From: Curtobacterium ammoniigenes NBRC 101786
GTDB lineage: Bacteria > Actinomycetota > Actinomycetes > Actinomycetales > Microbacteriaceae
Assembly (NCBI RefSeq): GCF_001571045.1
Contig: NZ_BCSV01000002.1
Span: forward strand, 310,001 to 374,000
Reading direction: 5' to 3'
Length of the DNA: 64,000 nt
Below are positions 9,222-18,454 of the stretch, piece by piece. Every line of letters begins with the position of its first letter. The stretch's first letter is position 1. The translations under genes and the position numbers were made by a program. Under the pieces are notes generated by a model that did not search any database, was not told where the DNA came from, and saw only the letters and a list, made by a program, of their open reading frames with translations.

Positions 9222-10205
9222 TTAGGCCGATGCGGTGACCGGAGACACCGGTGCGTCACCGTCAGCGGATGCGGTGAGCGTGGGGTCGAGCTCCGCCAGG
9301 TACTTCTCGGCGTCGAGCGCCGCCACGGTTCCGGAACCCGCAGCGGTGATCGCTTGGCGGTAGGTGGGGTCGATGACGTCTCCGGCGGCGAACACACCCT
9401 CGAGGTTCGTCCTCGACGAGCGCCCCTGCACCGCGATCGTGCCCTCCGGAGCGAGATCGAGTTGGCCGTGCACGAGATGCACGCGCGGATCGTTCCCGAT
9501 GGCGATGAACAGTCCGTCGAGCGCGAGCTCCGAGGTCTCACCCGTCACCGTGTCGGTCAGGGTCACGCCCGTCACGGCGCTTTCACCGTGGATCGCGGAC
9601 ACGGTCTTGTTCCACGCGAACTCGATCTTCGGATCGGCGAACGCGCGTTCCTGCATGATCTTGGAGGCACGCAGCGTGTCCTTCCGGTGGATCACGGTGA
9701 CCTTGTCGGCGAAGCGCGTCAAGAATGTCGCCTCCTCCATCGCGGAGTCGCCGCCGCCGACGACCGCGATGTTCTTCTGCCGGAAAAAGAACCCGTCGCA
9801 CGTCGCGCACCAGGACACGCCATGCCCGGAAAGTCGCTGTTCGTCCGGGAGGCCCAGATGGCGGTACGCGGAGCCGGTCGCGTAGATCACTGCAAGGGCT
9901 TCGTAGGTCGTTCCCGCGCCGACAGTGACGCGCTTGATGGGGCCCTCGAGCTCGACGGACACAGCGTCGTCGTAGACGATCTCCGCGCCGAACTTCTCTG
10001 CCTGCTCCTGCATCTTGATCATCAGGTCAGGCCCTTGGATCCCCTCGGGGAAACCCGGGAAGTTCTCGACCTCGGTGGTCTTGGTGAGCTCACCGCCCGT
10101 TTCGACGCTCGATGCGATGACCAGCGGCTTCAGTTCCGCGCGGGCGGCGTAGATCGCCGCGGTGAATCCCGCCGGTCCAGAGCCGATGATGATGAGCTGG
10201 CGCAT
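9222..10205 (-). CDS. trxB: thioredoxin-disulfide reductase
   Basis: This 327-aa flavoprotein transfers electrons from NADPH to thioredoxin. FAD-binding GSGPAGFTAAIYAARA lies near the N-terminus, the redox CATC motif (WCATCDGFF) at about residue 134-145, NADPH-binding GGGDSAMEEA at about 152, and a second FAD motif GVFAAGDVIDPTYRQA at about 280. The ATG at 10205 (MRQLIIIGSGPAG) is preceded by AAAGGGCGG; the upstream in-frame extension to 10244 is not needed. Start of the trxB-trxA unit, downstream of murJ. Confidence 0.96.
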   Translation of the reverse strand: MRQLIIIGSGPAGFTAAIYAARAELKPLVIASSVETGGELTKTTEVENFPGFPEGIQGPDLMIKMQEQAEKFGAEIVYDDAVSVELEGPIKRVTVGAGTTYEALAVIYATGSAYRHLGLPDEQRLSGHGVSWCATCDGFFFRQKNIAVVGGGDSAMEEATFLTRFADKVTVIHRKDTLRASKIMQERAFADPKIEFAWNKTVSAIHGESAVTGVTLTDTVTGETSELALDGLFIAIGNDPRVHLVHGQLDLAPEGTIAVQGRSSRTNLEGVFAAGDVIDPTYRQAITAAGSGTVAALDAEKYLAELDPTLTASADGDAPVSPVTASA

Positions 10206-10326
10206 GTGCGGTCCGCCCTTTCTTGATGCTGATCGCGTCAACACATGCTACCGATCACCTATTCCGAGACACGGTCGGGGCGACCAGGCTGTGCAACTGC
10301 CGGGCTGGGCCAGCGGCCAGCGCGGA

Positions 10327-13300
10327 TCAGCGGCGAACCCGCCCGCGGACGAGCTCGACCGCGCTCCGGACTTCCGCGTTTCGGAACAGCATGAGGCCAG
10401 CGAAGTAGACGACTCCCATGACTGCGCTCGTCAGGAGCAGCGTGATACCCGCGCTCGTGACGTCGGTCATCGCGAAGCCCGACGATCGATACGCGCCGAA
10501 GAACGTGGCCACCGCGAAGCCCGCAGCCCCCGCGATCGCGGCGGCGACAAGGAACTGCACATGGGAGCGCGTCACGAGCGCTCCCTCGACACCGCGAAGC
10601 CTCCGTCGGACGATCACGAGCGCGATGATTGTCTGCGTCGAACCAGCGATGGTGGTTACTCCGGCCACACCGATGCCGATCCACGATCCCGGCAGTGCCG
10701 CGACGCTGAGCGCGCCGATCACGAACAGACCGGACTGCACGAGCTGCATGAGGAAGGGCGTTCGATGGTCGTGCATCGCCCAGAATGCGCGCTGGATGAT
10801 GAACAGCATGCTGAAGAGAACGAGTCCCGGCATGTACGCGAGGAGCACCCCCGCCATGGCCCGGACGTCGCCGAACGCGTGCTCGTAGAGTCGGGCGAAC
10901 GGGAACGCCACCACCATCAGTGCGACCGCTGCGAACACCGTGAAGAGCCCGACGATGCGCAGCGACAGCGACAGGTTCCTCCGGACTGCGTCGAGGTCGC
11001 CCCGCTCGGCATCGTGGCTCATCCGTGTGAAATACGCGGTCGCGATGGACACGGTGATGATCGAATGCGGGAGCATGAACAGCAGCCATGCGTTCTGCAG
11101 CGTCGCGTTCGCCGCTCCCGCGCCAAGTGAGCTCACCCGCGACTGCACGATGCCCGCGAGCTGCGTGGTGAGGATCATGAGGAACAGCCACCCCGCGGCC
11201 GTTCCGGTGCCGCGAAGACCGACGCCTCGCCACCGGAAGTCGGGCCGATAGGTCAGCCCCGCGCGCCTCCAGAACAGGACGAGGAACGCGGCCTGCACCG
11301 CCACGCCGAGGGTCGCCGTGCCGGCGAGCACCGCGATTTTCGTCGGCGTCCAGTCGAGTGGATTCGAATTCTCTTGCCTGGTGCCGAAGAGCGCGATGAA
11401 GACGATCAGGCCGGCGATCGCGATGACGTTGTTGAGCAACGGTGCCCACGTGAACGGACCGAACACCTGACGGGCGTTCAGGACTTCGCCGAGGAGCGAG
11501 TAGAGCGCATAGAACAGGATCTGCGGAAGGCACCAGAACGCGAACGCGACCGCGAGCGCCGTGGTCGACTCCGTGAAGCCCTTGCCGCCATGCGACGCTG
11601 ACTGGCTGTACACGCGGACGAGCACCGGCGCTGCGATCGTCGCGATCACAGTGACCGTGAGGAAGATCACGACGCCGATCGTGACGATCTTGTCGATGTA
11701 GCGCTGACCGCCGTCGGGGTGTCGGGTCGCCCGGACGATCTGCGGGATGAGTGCGGCGCTGAGCAGACCGCCCGCGATCAGCGTGTACACGCTGTTCGGC
11801 AGCTGGTTCGACACCGCGAACGCGTTCGCCGCCGCGCTTCCGGACTGTCCGATCGCGGCGGCGAGGACGAAGGTCTTCACGAATCCGAGCACCCGCGAGA
11901 ACATCGTCCCGGCCGCGAGCATTGCGCTTGCCCGGCCGAGGCCGCGCTCCGCGGCGCTGGACGCGTCGACCTGCGGTTGCTGGGTCGTCCCAGTGAGCGG
12001 GAGTTCCTTGGGCCAGTAGCCGGCGTCCGGCGACAAGGCGGCCGCCATCTGGAGGCGTGCGCTCGCTTGACGGTGCTGCATTGCGTCCTCAGAGCGGTCG
12101 CCGCGCGGAGCGGAACGATCAGTGGTTGTGGTGGAGCCCAGCACGGAACCGACGAGAACGCGCCCCGTCACCGGATCGTCCGGGTGCAGACGTGCCGGCG
12201 AGGCATGGTCGTCGCCAGAACCGCCATGGTCGTCGCCATAACCGCTGTGGTCGCCGCGATCGACGTCGTCCTCATCGTCGATCGGGCGGTTCGGGTCCGG
12301 CTCGTCCTCGTCCGGAAGCCCGAGCCGTCGACGGCGGAGTCGACGGCGCACGTTCCGAACGATGCCGATGCCGAAGATGAGCACGACGGCCGCTGCCGCC
12401 AACCCGGTGATGATCGACTCCCACTGCGCCTGCACGTTGATCTCGACCGAGTTGGACGGTGCGATCCGCACGCCGGTCGGACTGGTCAGGGACAGGATCA
12501 GCTGAACCTTGCCATTCGCGACGGACTGCACCGGGATTGTCACCCGATAGGTGGAATCCGGCTGCACCGTAACCTGCGTGGCCGGTCGGGTCACCCGAAG
12601 GAATGAGTTGGACGGCTGCACGGACAGCATGACCGTGACGGGCCACTCCGACTTGTTGCGGACCGACACCGGCAACGACGACCTATCGCCGAGCAGCGTG
12701 ATCGAGCTCGAGTCGACGACATTGACGGAGGATACGATCGCCGACCCCTGCGCACCGACGTCGTCGACCGCATGCTGCAGTCCGGTCGATTCTCCGCGCC
12801 ATGCGTTCGACGACGCGACGAGGACCGCGTTCCGCACCCCAGCGGTGACCAGCGCAGGTGTCGATACCGCGGAGGCGAAGTTCGCGACGCGGGTCTCGAC
12901 ATGCACGAGGCGGGTGAGCTGATCGAGACGCGTGTCGGAGTCGTGCCGGTCGGTCAAGGTCACTGCGCCGGGCGCGGCGCTTGATGCCGCGGACAGGTCC
13001 GTCGGCGCAAGCCAGTCGATCGTGTCGAGTGCATCGAGCGTCTGCGAGAGACGCGTTGGGTCGGTCGGCCACTCGCGGTCGAGCGTCAGGAGGATCGTGC
13101 CAGGCGCGCCCTCCCGGGTCACCGTGGCGAGCGTCGCCGTCAACGCGGCCATGTCCTCGCGCCAAGTCGTGTCCGAGTTCGCTGTCGCTGCTCCGCGGAG
13201 GAGGCTCGACAGCGTCTGGTCCGCGATCAGCGCGTGATGCGCACTCACGGTCTCGGAGGCTGCGACGGTGGCGTTCGATCCCACCGAGGTGTTCGCGCTG

Positions 13301-14532
13301 CTCAGGATCGTGGTCGTCTCCCCTGCGAGAGCGAGCGCGTCAAGATCAGCGGTCGAGACGGTGTTCTCGGCCGGCCAGCTGATGCCGCTCAAGGCATATG
13401 GGGAGTCCGTCAGGGTCTGCGTGGTCGGCAGCGTCGGCTGGTTCCCGGGCTGGAGCGGCTGGGTCGGTGGGGTGGTGGCGGACGTCGGTGCGCCTCCCGG
13501 CTGGGCGGTTGCGCTCGCGGTCGCCGTGGGCGTGGCTGACGGGGCCGTCGACGGGGTGCTCCCCACGCTCGGTGTGCCCGTTGGAGTGGGCGTCGGGGTC
13601 GCTGCGCCGGGAAAGTTCTTGGGGTCGATGTTCTGGTCGAGCGCGATCGGCGCCAGAATGCTCGTCGCACCCGCTTGGCGGAGCCCGGTGACGTCGGCGT
13701 CAGCGAACGGGAGCGCGAACTTCTCGTTATGCGTGCGCTCGAGGTGGTCCAGCCAGGTCAGGGCGGACGGGGGGGCGTTCACGCCCAGACGTCGGATCGA
13801 GACGACGATGCGCGGGTCGATCGCGAGCGCGACATTCTTCCCGGCGGTCGCGTCGAGCTGCGCGGTCAGGGTGCCGCCGGGCCCGGTCTCTGCGGCGAGC
13901 GTCGCTGCCGAGAGGAACTGCCCGGTGACGGGTGGGACCGTGATCGGCATGGCGACCGAGAACGATGTGGGCGTCGTGACGGTGGTCGGCTCCCAGGTGA
14001 ATGCGGCGCGACCGACGAGGTTCGACGCGCTGTTCTGGTACGCGACGGCGATCTTCCGTGCGCCGAACGTCGTCCCCGTGAGCTTCAGGAGCGAGGACGG
14101 CACCGTCGCTCCGGTGACCGTGACGGATTGATGCGCAGGAACAACGGGAATTTGGATCGGCTGCACTGGCGAACCGAGGTAACCCTCGATGCTGGTGTCA
14201 TGCAACCAGTCGGCAAGATCCGTCCGTGAACCGACCGGCGTGCGCAGCAGGTACAGCTCTGCAGCGGTCGCTGGCAGATCGCTCCCCGTGCGGTTCCGCA
14301 CGGTGATCGTGAGCGTGAGGTTGGCCCCCGGCTTCACAACGCCATCGTTCTCGGGCGCCACCGTGATCGCCGGTTCCGTCGCGGCGGCCGACGCGCTCGG
14401 GCTGGGGCTCGTGCTCGTGCTCGTGCTGGCGCTCGGCGTCGCGGCGGCAGCCGACATCGCGGGCGCGCCGAGGAGGCCGATGGCGGCGAGAGCGGCCACG
14501 ATGGCGGCGGCGGATGAGCGGAATGAGTGCAT
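10327..14532 (-). CDS. murJ: DUF6049 exported protein fused in frame to lipid II flippase MurJ
   Basis: One uninterrupted 1401-codon frame carries two proteins that are normally separate neighbours. Residues 1-35 are a signal peptide (MHSFRSSAAAIVAALAAIGL); about 36-700 is the large extracytoplasmic DUF6049 region, with a Pro/Thr/Ala-rich linker near 305-360; a TM segment (ITGLAAAAVVLIFGIGIV, about 705-722) is followed by a basic stop and an acidic/His-rich linker of about 110 residues. From about 855 to the end is MurJ (MATE/MVF fold; FSRVLGFVKTF, then about 14 TM segments), which flips lipid II outward. An internal ATG at 12081 preceded by GAGGA could give a 584-aa MurJ alone. The start at 14532 is chosen because it begins the signal peptide. 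The pair corresponds to mycobacterial Rv3909-Rv3910. Confidence 0.85.
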   Translation of the reverse strand: MHSFRSSAAAIVAALAAIGLLGAPAMSAAAATPSASTSTSTSPSPSASAAATEPAITVAPENDGVVKPGANLTLTITVRNRTGSDLPATAAELYLLRTPVGSRTDLADWLHDTSIEGYLGSPVQPIQIPVVPAHQSVTVTGATVPSSLLKLTGTTFGARKIAVAYQNSASNLVGRAAFTWEPTTVTTPTSFSVAMPITVPPVTGQFLSAATLAAETGPGGTLTAQLDATAGKNVALAIDPRIVVSIRRLGVNAPPSALTWLDHLERTHNEKFALPFADADVTGLRQAGATSILAPIALDQNIDPKNFPGAATPTPTPTGTPSVGSTPSTAPSATPTATASATAQPGGAPTSATTPPTQPLQPGNQPTLPTTQTLTDSPYALSGISWPAENTVSTADLDALALAGETTTILSSANTSVGSNATVAASETVSAHHALIADQTLSSLLRGAATANSDTTWREDMAALTATLATVTREGAPGTILLTLDREWPTDPTRLSQTLDALDTIDWLAPTDLSAASSAAPGAVTLTDRHDSDTRLDQLTRLVHVETRVANFASAVSTPALVTAGVRNAVLVASSNAWRGESTGLQHAVDDVGAQGSAIVSSVNVVDSSSITLLGDRSSLPVSVRNKSEWPVTVMLSVQPSNSFLRVTRPATQVTVQPDSTYRVTIPVQSVANGKVQLILSLTSPTGVRIAPSNSVEINVQAQWESIITGLAAAAVVLIFGIGIVRNVRRRLRRRRLGLPDEDEPDPNRPIDDEDDVDRGDHSGYGDDHGGSGDDHASPARLHPDDPVTGRVLVGSVLGSTTTTDRSAPRGDRSEDAMQHRQASARLQMAAALSPDAGYWPKELPLTGTTQQPQVDASSAAERGLGRASAMLAAGTMFSRVLGFVKTFVLAAAIGQSGSAAANAFAVSNQLPNSVYTLIAGGLLSAALIPQIVRATRHPDGGQRYIDKIVTIGVVIFLTVTVIATIAAPVLVRVYSQSASHGGKGFTESTTALAVAFAFWCLPQILFYALYSLLGEVLNARQVFGPFTWAPLLNNVIAIAGLIVFIALFGTRQENSNPLDWTPTKIAVLAGTATLGVAVQAAFLVLFWRRAGLTYRPDFRWRGVGLRGTGTAAGWLFLMILTTQLAGIVQSRVSSLGAGAANATLQNAWLLFMLPHSIITVSIATAYFTRMSHDAERGDLDAVRRNLSLSLRIVGLFTVFAAVALMVVAFPFARLYEHAFGDVRAMAGVLLAYMPGLVLFSMLFIIQRAFWAMHDHRTPFLMQLVQSGLFVIGALSVAALPGSWIGIGVAGVTTIAGSTQTIIALVIVRRRLRGVEGALVTRSHVQFLVAAAIAGAAGFAVATFFGAYRSSGFAMTDVTSAGITLLLTSAVMGVVYFAGLMLFRNAEVRSAVELVRGRVRR

Positions 14533-14632
14533 GCAGACGACGGCCGAGTGAGAGCGGGCCTGGCGGCAAGTGTAGAAGGACGAGACAGGAACGCCGCCGA
14601 GCACCGCCCGGGTCTGGGATGATCGATAGGTC

Positions 14633-16060
14633 ATGCCTTCTGTCGCCCAGGCCCTCGAGCGTCTCCGCTCCCTCGCCGCATCCGGCGCAGTTTCGACGCT
14701 CGCCGCAGCATTCGACGCCGCCGGGTTCGAACTCGCCCTGGTCGGCGGTCCGGTTCGCGATGCATTCCTTGGTCGCCATGTCAGCGACCTCGACTTCACC
14801 ACGAACGCCACGCCCGAGGAAATCCTCACGGTCGTCACGCCGATCGCGAGCGCGACGTGGGATGTCGGGCGCCAGTTCGGTACGATCGCCGCTCGCGTGC
14901 GCGGCGAGCAGGTCGAGATCACCACGTATCGCAGCGACGTCTACGACGGCGCAACCCGCAAGCCGGAGGTGACCTTCGGCGCCTCCATCCACGAGGACCT
15001 CGTTCGGCGGGATTTCACGGTCAACGCGATGGCGCTGCGCCTGCCGCAGCAGGAGCTCGTCGACGACGGAGGCGGCCTCGACGACCTGCTGGCAACGCGC
15101 CTCCGAACGCCCCAGTCCCCCACGGTGTCGTTCCGCGACGATCCGCTCCGGATGATGCGTGCTGCGCGATTCGCATCGCAGCTCGGATTCACCGTTGCCG
15201 ACGACGTGCGGGAGGCGATGGCCGCGCTCGCAGACACCGTCGCGATCGTCTCGGCGGAGCGGATCCGCGACGAGCTCGTGAAGATCCTCTCGACGGACGA
15301 TCCGATCCCGGGCCTTCGGCTGCTCGTGGACACGGGGATCGCGGAGCGGATTCTCCCCGAGCTTCCCGCGATGCGACTCGAGATCGACGAGCATCACCAC
15401 CACAAGGACGTCTACGAGCACTCCCTGACCGTGCTGTCACAGGCGATCGGGTACGAACACGATCGGCACCCCGGCGAGGCGCCGGACCTGGTGCTGCGAC
15501 TGGCGGCGCTCCTCCACGACATCGGCAAGCCGGCGACGCGACGGCTCGAGCCGGGGGGCGCGGTGAGCTTCCATCACCACGACCTCGTCGGCGCGAAGCT
15601 CGCACGCAAGCGGCTCCGGGCGCTGCGATTCGACAACGACACGATCGACGCGGTGACGAAGCTCATCGAGCTGCATCTCCGCTTCTTCGGATACACCGAC
15701 GGGGCGTGGACCGACTCGGCGGTGCGCCGGTACGTCCGCGATGCGGGCGACCAGCTGGAGCGGCTGCACGAGCTGACCCGATCCGACGTGACGACGCGCA
15801 ACCGCCGCAAGGCCGACCGACTCGGATTCGCGTACGACGACCTGGAGGAGCGGATCGCGGCGCTCCGCGACCAGGAAGAACTGGATGCCATTCGTCCGGA
15901 CCTGTCCGGCGACGACATCATGCGCGTGCTCGGTATCCCGCCCGGTCGGGAGGTCGGGGAGGCCTACCGTTTCCTGCTCGAGACCCGGATGGAATCGGGG
16001 CCCCTCGGAGCCGAGGAGGCGGAGGCTCGCCTTCGCGCGTGGTGGGCCGACCGAGCGTAG
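14633..16060 (+). CDS. cca: CCA tRNA nucleotidyltransferase / poly(A) polymerase family
   Basis: This 475-aa enzyme adds or repairs the 3' CCA of tRNAs. The class II nucleotidyltransferase head has LVGGPVRDAFLG (about 35-46) with DLDFTTNA carrying the two catalytic Asp, then RRDFTVNAMA and the RFASQLGF neck. A C-terminal HD domain (about 245-360; HHHHKDVYEHSL and LLHDIGKPATR) is typical of the actinobacterial form (mycobacterial PcnA). It is divergent from DUF6049-MurJ with only 100 bp between; the NUDIX gene usually found there is missing. Confidence 0.93.
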   Translation: MPSVAQALERLRSLAASGAVSTLAAAFDAAGFELALVGGPVRDAFLGRHVSDLDFTTNATPEEILTVVTPIASATWDVGRQFGTIAARVRGEQVEITTYRSDVYDGATRKPEVTFGASIHEDLVRRDFTVNAMALRLPQQELVDDGGGLDDLLATRLRTPQSPTVSFRDDPLRMMRAARFASQLGFTVADDVREAMAALADTVAIVSAERIRDELVKILSTDDPIPGLRLLVDTGIAERILPELPAMRLEIDEHHHHKDVYEHSLTVLSQAIGYEHDRHPGEAPDLVLRLAALLHDIGKPATRRLEPGGAVSFHHHDLVGAKLARKRLRALRFDNDTIDAVTKLIELHLRFFGYTDGAWTDSAVRRYVRDAGDQLERLHELTRSDVTTRNRRKADRLGFAYDDLEERIAALRDQEELDAIRPDLSGDDIMRVLGIPPGREVGEAYRFLLETRMESGPLGAEEAEARLRAWWADRA

Positions 16061-16194
16061 GTGGCGCGCCTCCAGACCGTCCGGTAAGCTACCCGGGTTG
16101 TCTGCGCGCATTCGTGCTGCGCCGACACCGTGCACAACCCTCCTGCTCCGGGACAGACCCGGAGCCGTTCTAGACCAAAGGAGGTGGGTTCCGC

Positions 16195-16560
16195 ATGCAC
16201 CAGTACGAACTGATGGCGATCCTCGACCCCGAGATCGACGAGCGCACCGTCGCTCCGAGCCTCGACCGATTCCTCAGCGTGATCCGCAACGACGGTGGAA
16301 CCGTCGACAAGGTGGACGTCTGGGGCCGTCGTCGGCTGGCCTACCAGATCAACAAGAAGTCCGAGGGCATCTACGCCGTCGTCGACTTCACGTCCTCCCC
16401 CGCTGCGGCGAAGGAGCTCGACCGCCAGCTCGGCCTGTCTGAGGCAGTGCTGCGCACCAAGGTCCTCCGCGCCGAGGAAGCGATCGCCCAGGTCGCCGCG
16501 CAGAAGCAGCGCGACGCGGCTCGCGCCGCCCGCAAGGCCTCGACCGCGAGCGCCGAGTAA
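16195..16560 (+). CDS. rpsF: 30S ribosomal protein S6
   Basis: This 121-aa protein begins [19 protein letters not shown] and contains the family core [22 protein letters not shown] (cited as [15 protein letters not shown], about 43-57). S6 binds the central domain of 16S rRNA together with S18. A strong AAAGGAGG lies upstream of the ATG. First gene of rpsF-ssb-rpsR-rplI; ssb starts 3 bp after the stop. The C-terminal Ala/Arg-rich tail is normal for actinobacteria. Confidence 0.97.
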   Translation: MHQYELMAILDPEIDERTVAPSLDRFLSVIRNDGGTVDKVDVWGRRRLAYQINKKSEGIYAVVDFTSSPAAAKELDRQLGLSEAVLRTKVLRAEEAIAQVAAQKQRDAARAARKASTASAE

Positions 16561-16563
16561 GCC

Positions 16564-17106
16564 ATGGCCGGCGAAACCGTCATCACGGTGGTGGGCAACC
16601 TCACCAGCGACCCGGAGCTGCGCTACACGCAGAACGGCCTCGCGGTGGCGAACTTCACCATCGCGTCCACCCCTCGCACGTTCGACCGTCAGGCGAACGA
16701 GTGGAAGGACGGCGAAGCGCTGTTCCTCCGTGCGAGTGTCTGGCGCGAATTCGCCGAACACGTGGCCGGGTCGCTGACCAAGGGCTCGCGTGTGATCGCT
16801 CAGGGTCGTCTCCGGCAGCGCTCGTACCAGGACCGCGACGGCAACAACCGCACCGCGATCGAGCTCGAGGTCGATGAGATCGGCCCCTCGCTCCGGTACG
16901 CGACCGCGCAGGTCACCCGTGCTTCGGGTGGCGGCGGTGGCGGCGGAGGCCGCGGCCAGGTCGGCGGCGGCTCCGGCGGTTCCGGCGGTGGCTGGAACGG
17001 CGGCGGGCAGGCCGATGAGCCGTGGTCGCCGCAGGGTCAGGGAGCGTCGGGCGGTGACGTCTGGAGCACTCCGGGCGGCACGTACGACGACGAGACCCCG
17101 TTCTGA
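16564..17106 (+). CDS. ssb: single-stranded DNA-binding protein
   Basis: This 180-aa SSB has an N-terminal OB fold (residues 1-112; [20 protein letters not shown], and [19 protein letters not shown]), a Gly-rich disordered linker (about 120-155, many consecutive Gly) and the acidic protein-interaction tip ending DDETPF. It coats ssDNA at forks and recruits partners through the tip. The position between rpsF and rpsR is conserved, linking its dosage to ribosomal protein expression. Confidence 0.97.
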   Translation: MAGETVITVVGNLTSDPELRYTQNGLAVANFTIASTPRTFDRQANEWKDGEALFLRASVWREFAEHVAGSLTKGSRVIAQGRLRQRSYQDRDGNNRTAIELEVDEIGPSLRYATAQVTRASGGGGGGGGRGQVGGGSGGSGGGWNGGGQADEPWSPQGQGASGGDVWSTPGGTYDDETPF

Positions 17107-17162
17107 TCCGAGCGCTCCGCGCTTCGCACATCACACTCTTCTTCTCTTCGTAAGGAACAACA

Positions 17163-17423
17163 ATGGCTGGAAAGAGCAGCGGCGACCGCCGCAAGCCTCG
17201 CGGGGGCAAGGGCGGCAAGAACGCCGCTCCCGCGAAGTCGATCAAGGTCGGCGTCATCGACTACAAGGACGTCGCCACCCTTCGCAAGTTCATCTCCGAG
17301 CGCGGAAAGATCCGCGCCCGCCGTATCACCGGCGTCTCCGTTCAGGAGCAGCGCCTCATCGCCCGTGCCGTGAAGAACGCCCGTGAGATGGCGCTCCTCC
17401 CCTACGCCGGCTCCGGCCGCTGA
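17163..17423 (+). CDS. rpsR: 30S ribosomal protein S18
   Basis: This 86-aa protein has the S18 core [18 protein letters not shown] (about 35-52), [20 protein letters not shown] and the C-terminal LLPYAGSGR. There is no zinc-binding Cys set, so this is a Cys-minus form. The spacing to rplI is 17 bp with GGAGGAA before the rplI ATG. Confidence 0.97.
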   Translation: MAGKSSGDRRKPRGGKGGKNAAPAKSIKVGVIDYKDVATLRKFISERGKIRARRITGVSVQEQRLIARAVKNAREMALLPYAGSGR

Positions 17424-17440
17424 TCGGAGGAATCCCCCTC

Positions 17441-17893
17441 ATGTCAAAGCTCATCCTCACGCACGAGGTCTCCGGCCTCGGCTCTGCCGGTGACGTCGTC
17501 GACGTCAAGAACGGCTACGCACGCAACTACCTGATCCCCCAGGGCTTCGCTGTGGCGTGGTCCAAGGGCGGCGAGAAGCAGGTCGAGTCGATCCGTGCGG
17601 CTCGTGCCGCTCGCGAGCTCGCCACCATCGAAGAGGCCCAGGACCTCAAGATGAAGCTCGAAGCCACCACGGTCACGCTCTCGGTGAAGGCCGGCAAGGA
17701 CGGCCGTCTGTTCGGTTCCGTCCGTCCAGCCGACGTCGCCACGGCAGTGGAGGCGCAGGGCATCGGCTCGCTCGACAAGCGCAAGGTCGAGGTGCCTGGC
17801 ACCATCAAGTCCGTCGGTGACCACGAGGCGACCGTTCGCCTCCGTGAAGACATCGTCGCGACCATCGCTCTGAAGGTCGTCGCGGCCAAGTAA
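17441..17893 (+). CDS. rplI: 50S ribosomal protein L9
   Basis: This 150-aa protein begins [20 protein letters not shown] with the N-terminal rRNA-binding domain including [13 protein letters not shown] (about 25-37), a long connecting helix (about 42-75) and the C-terminal domain ([16 protein letters not shown], about 85-100). It is the last gene before the hairpin at 17930-17963. Confidence 0.97.
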   Translation: MSKLILTHEVSGLGSAGDVVDVKNGYARNYLIPQGFAVAWSKGGEKQVESIRAARAARELATIEEAQDLKMKLEATTVTLSVKAGKDGRLFGSVRPADVATAVEAQGIGSLDKRKVEVPGTIKSVGDHEATVRLREDIVATIALKVVAAK

Positions 17894-17929
17894 CGCGGCA
17901 CTGCAGAGCACGCTGCCCCGGCAGCCTCC

Positions 17930-17963
17930 GAACGGCGGGTTCCCCTTGTGGGGCCCGCCGTTC
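17930..17963 (+). terminator. terminator after rplI
   Basis: GAACGGCGGG-TTCCCC and GGGG-CCCGCCGTTC form a hairpin (10-bp outer stem plus 4-bp inner stem, TTGT loop) 36 bp after the rplI stop. The following sequence (GTCGTTGTTGG) is moderately T-rich. Confidence 0.8.
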
Positions 17964-18105
17964 GTCGTTGTTGGAAGCGCGCTCGAAACCTGTGAGCGCA
18001 CCTGGGAGCCCGCCGAACAGTCCCGGTCCGGGGGTGCTTTGTCAAGGCTTTTCTACACAGGGCCCGTGTCAAGTCGAGAACCTTCGAGCACGGCTTGAAG
18101 CAAGG

Positions 18106-18248
18106 TTGTCCACATGGCCGGCGATATGGAAAACACCTGGTCAGGTGGACTTTCACCGGGATCGTGCACACGGAATCCACAGGCCTGTCCACACTTGTTC
18201 ACACCGGTTTCCGGCGTGTTCTCCGTGTCTTCCACAGAGTTATCCACA
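18106..18248. promoter_or_regulatory. cluster of four DnaA-box-like sites upstream of dnaB
   Basis: TTGTCCACA (18106-18114), CTGTCCACA (18185-18193), TTGTTCACA (18195-18203) and TTATCCACA (18240-18248) all lie in the same orientation in the 561-bp rplI-dnaB gap. Two are exact matches to the DnaA box forms TTGTCCACA and TTATCCACA. The rest of the gap holds no gene. They may let DnaA control dnaB or titrate DnaA. Confidence 0.55.
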
Positions 18249-18454
18249 GGGCCTGTTGCTGGGGATAACTTTTGTCCCCTACCGTGTGTCAGCGACTCAA
18301 TCGGGGTGTGGGAAGCCTCCGGATCGGGTTGTTTGCTTCCGTGCTCGTCGTGGTGCGGGAGCTTGCGGATCAGGGGGTCTGCCGACCTGGGGTGTCGGTC
18401 GCTGACGGTATTCATGGGGACGGGTTCGGGGCCCGGCGGGACGAGGAGGCGTAC

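Noticed and set aside
8523..10226. A 567-codon plus-strand frame opposite trxA/trxB
   Set aside because: It is the complement of two well-defined thioredoxin-system genes and has the Asp/Arg/Gly/Val bias of antisense high-GC frames.
14198..15421. Long minus-strand frame across the cca gene
   Set aside because: Lies opposite the conserved CCA-adding enzyme and shows no family features; shadow frame.
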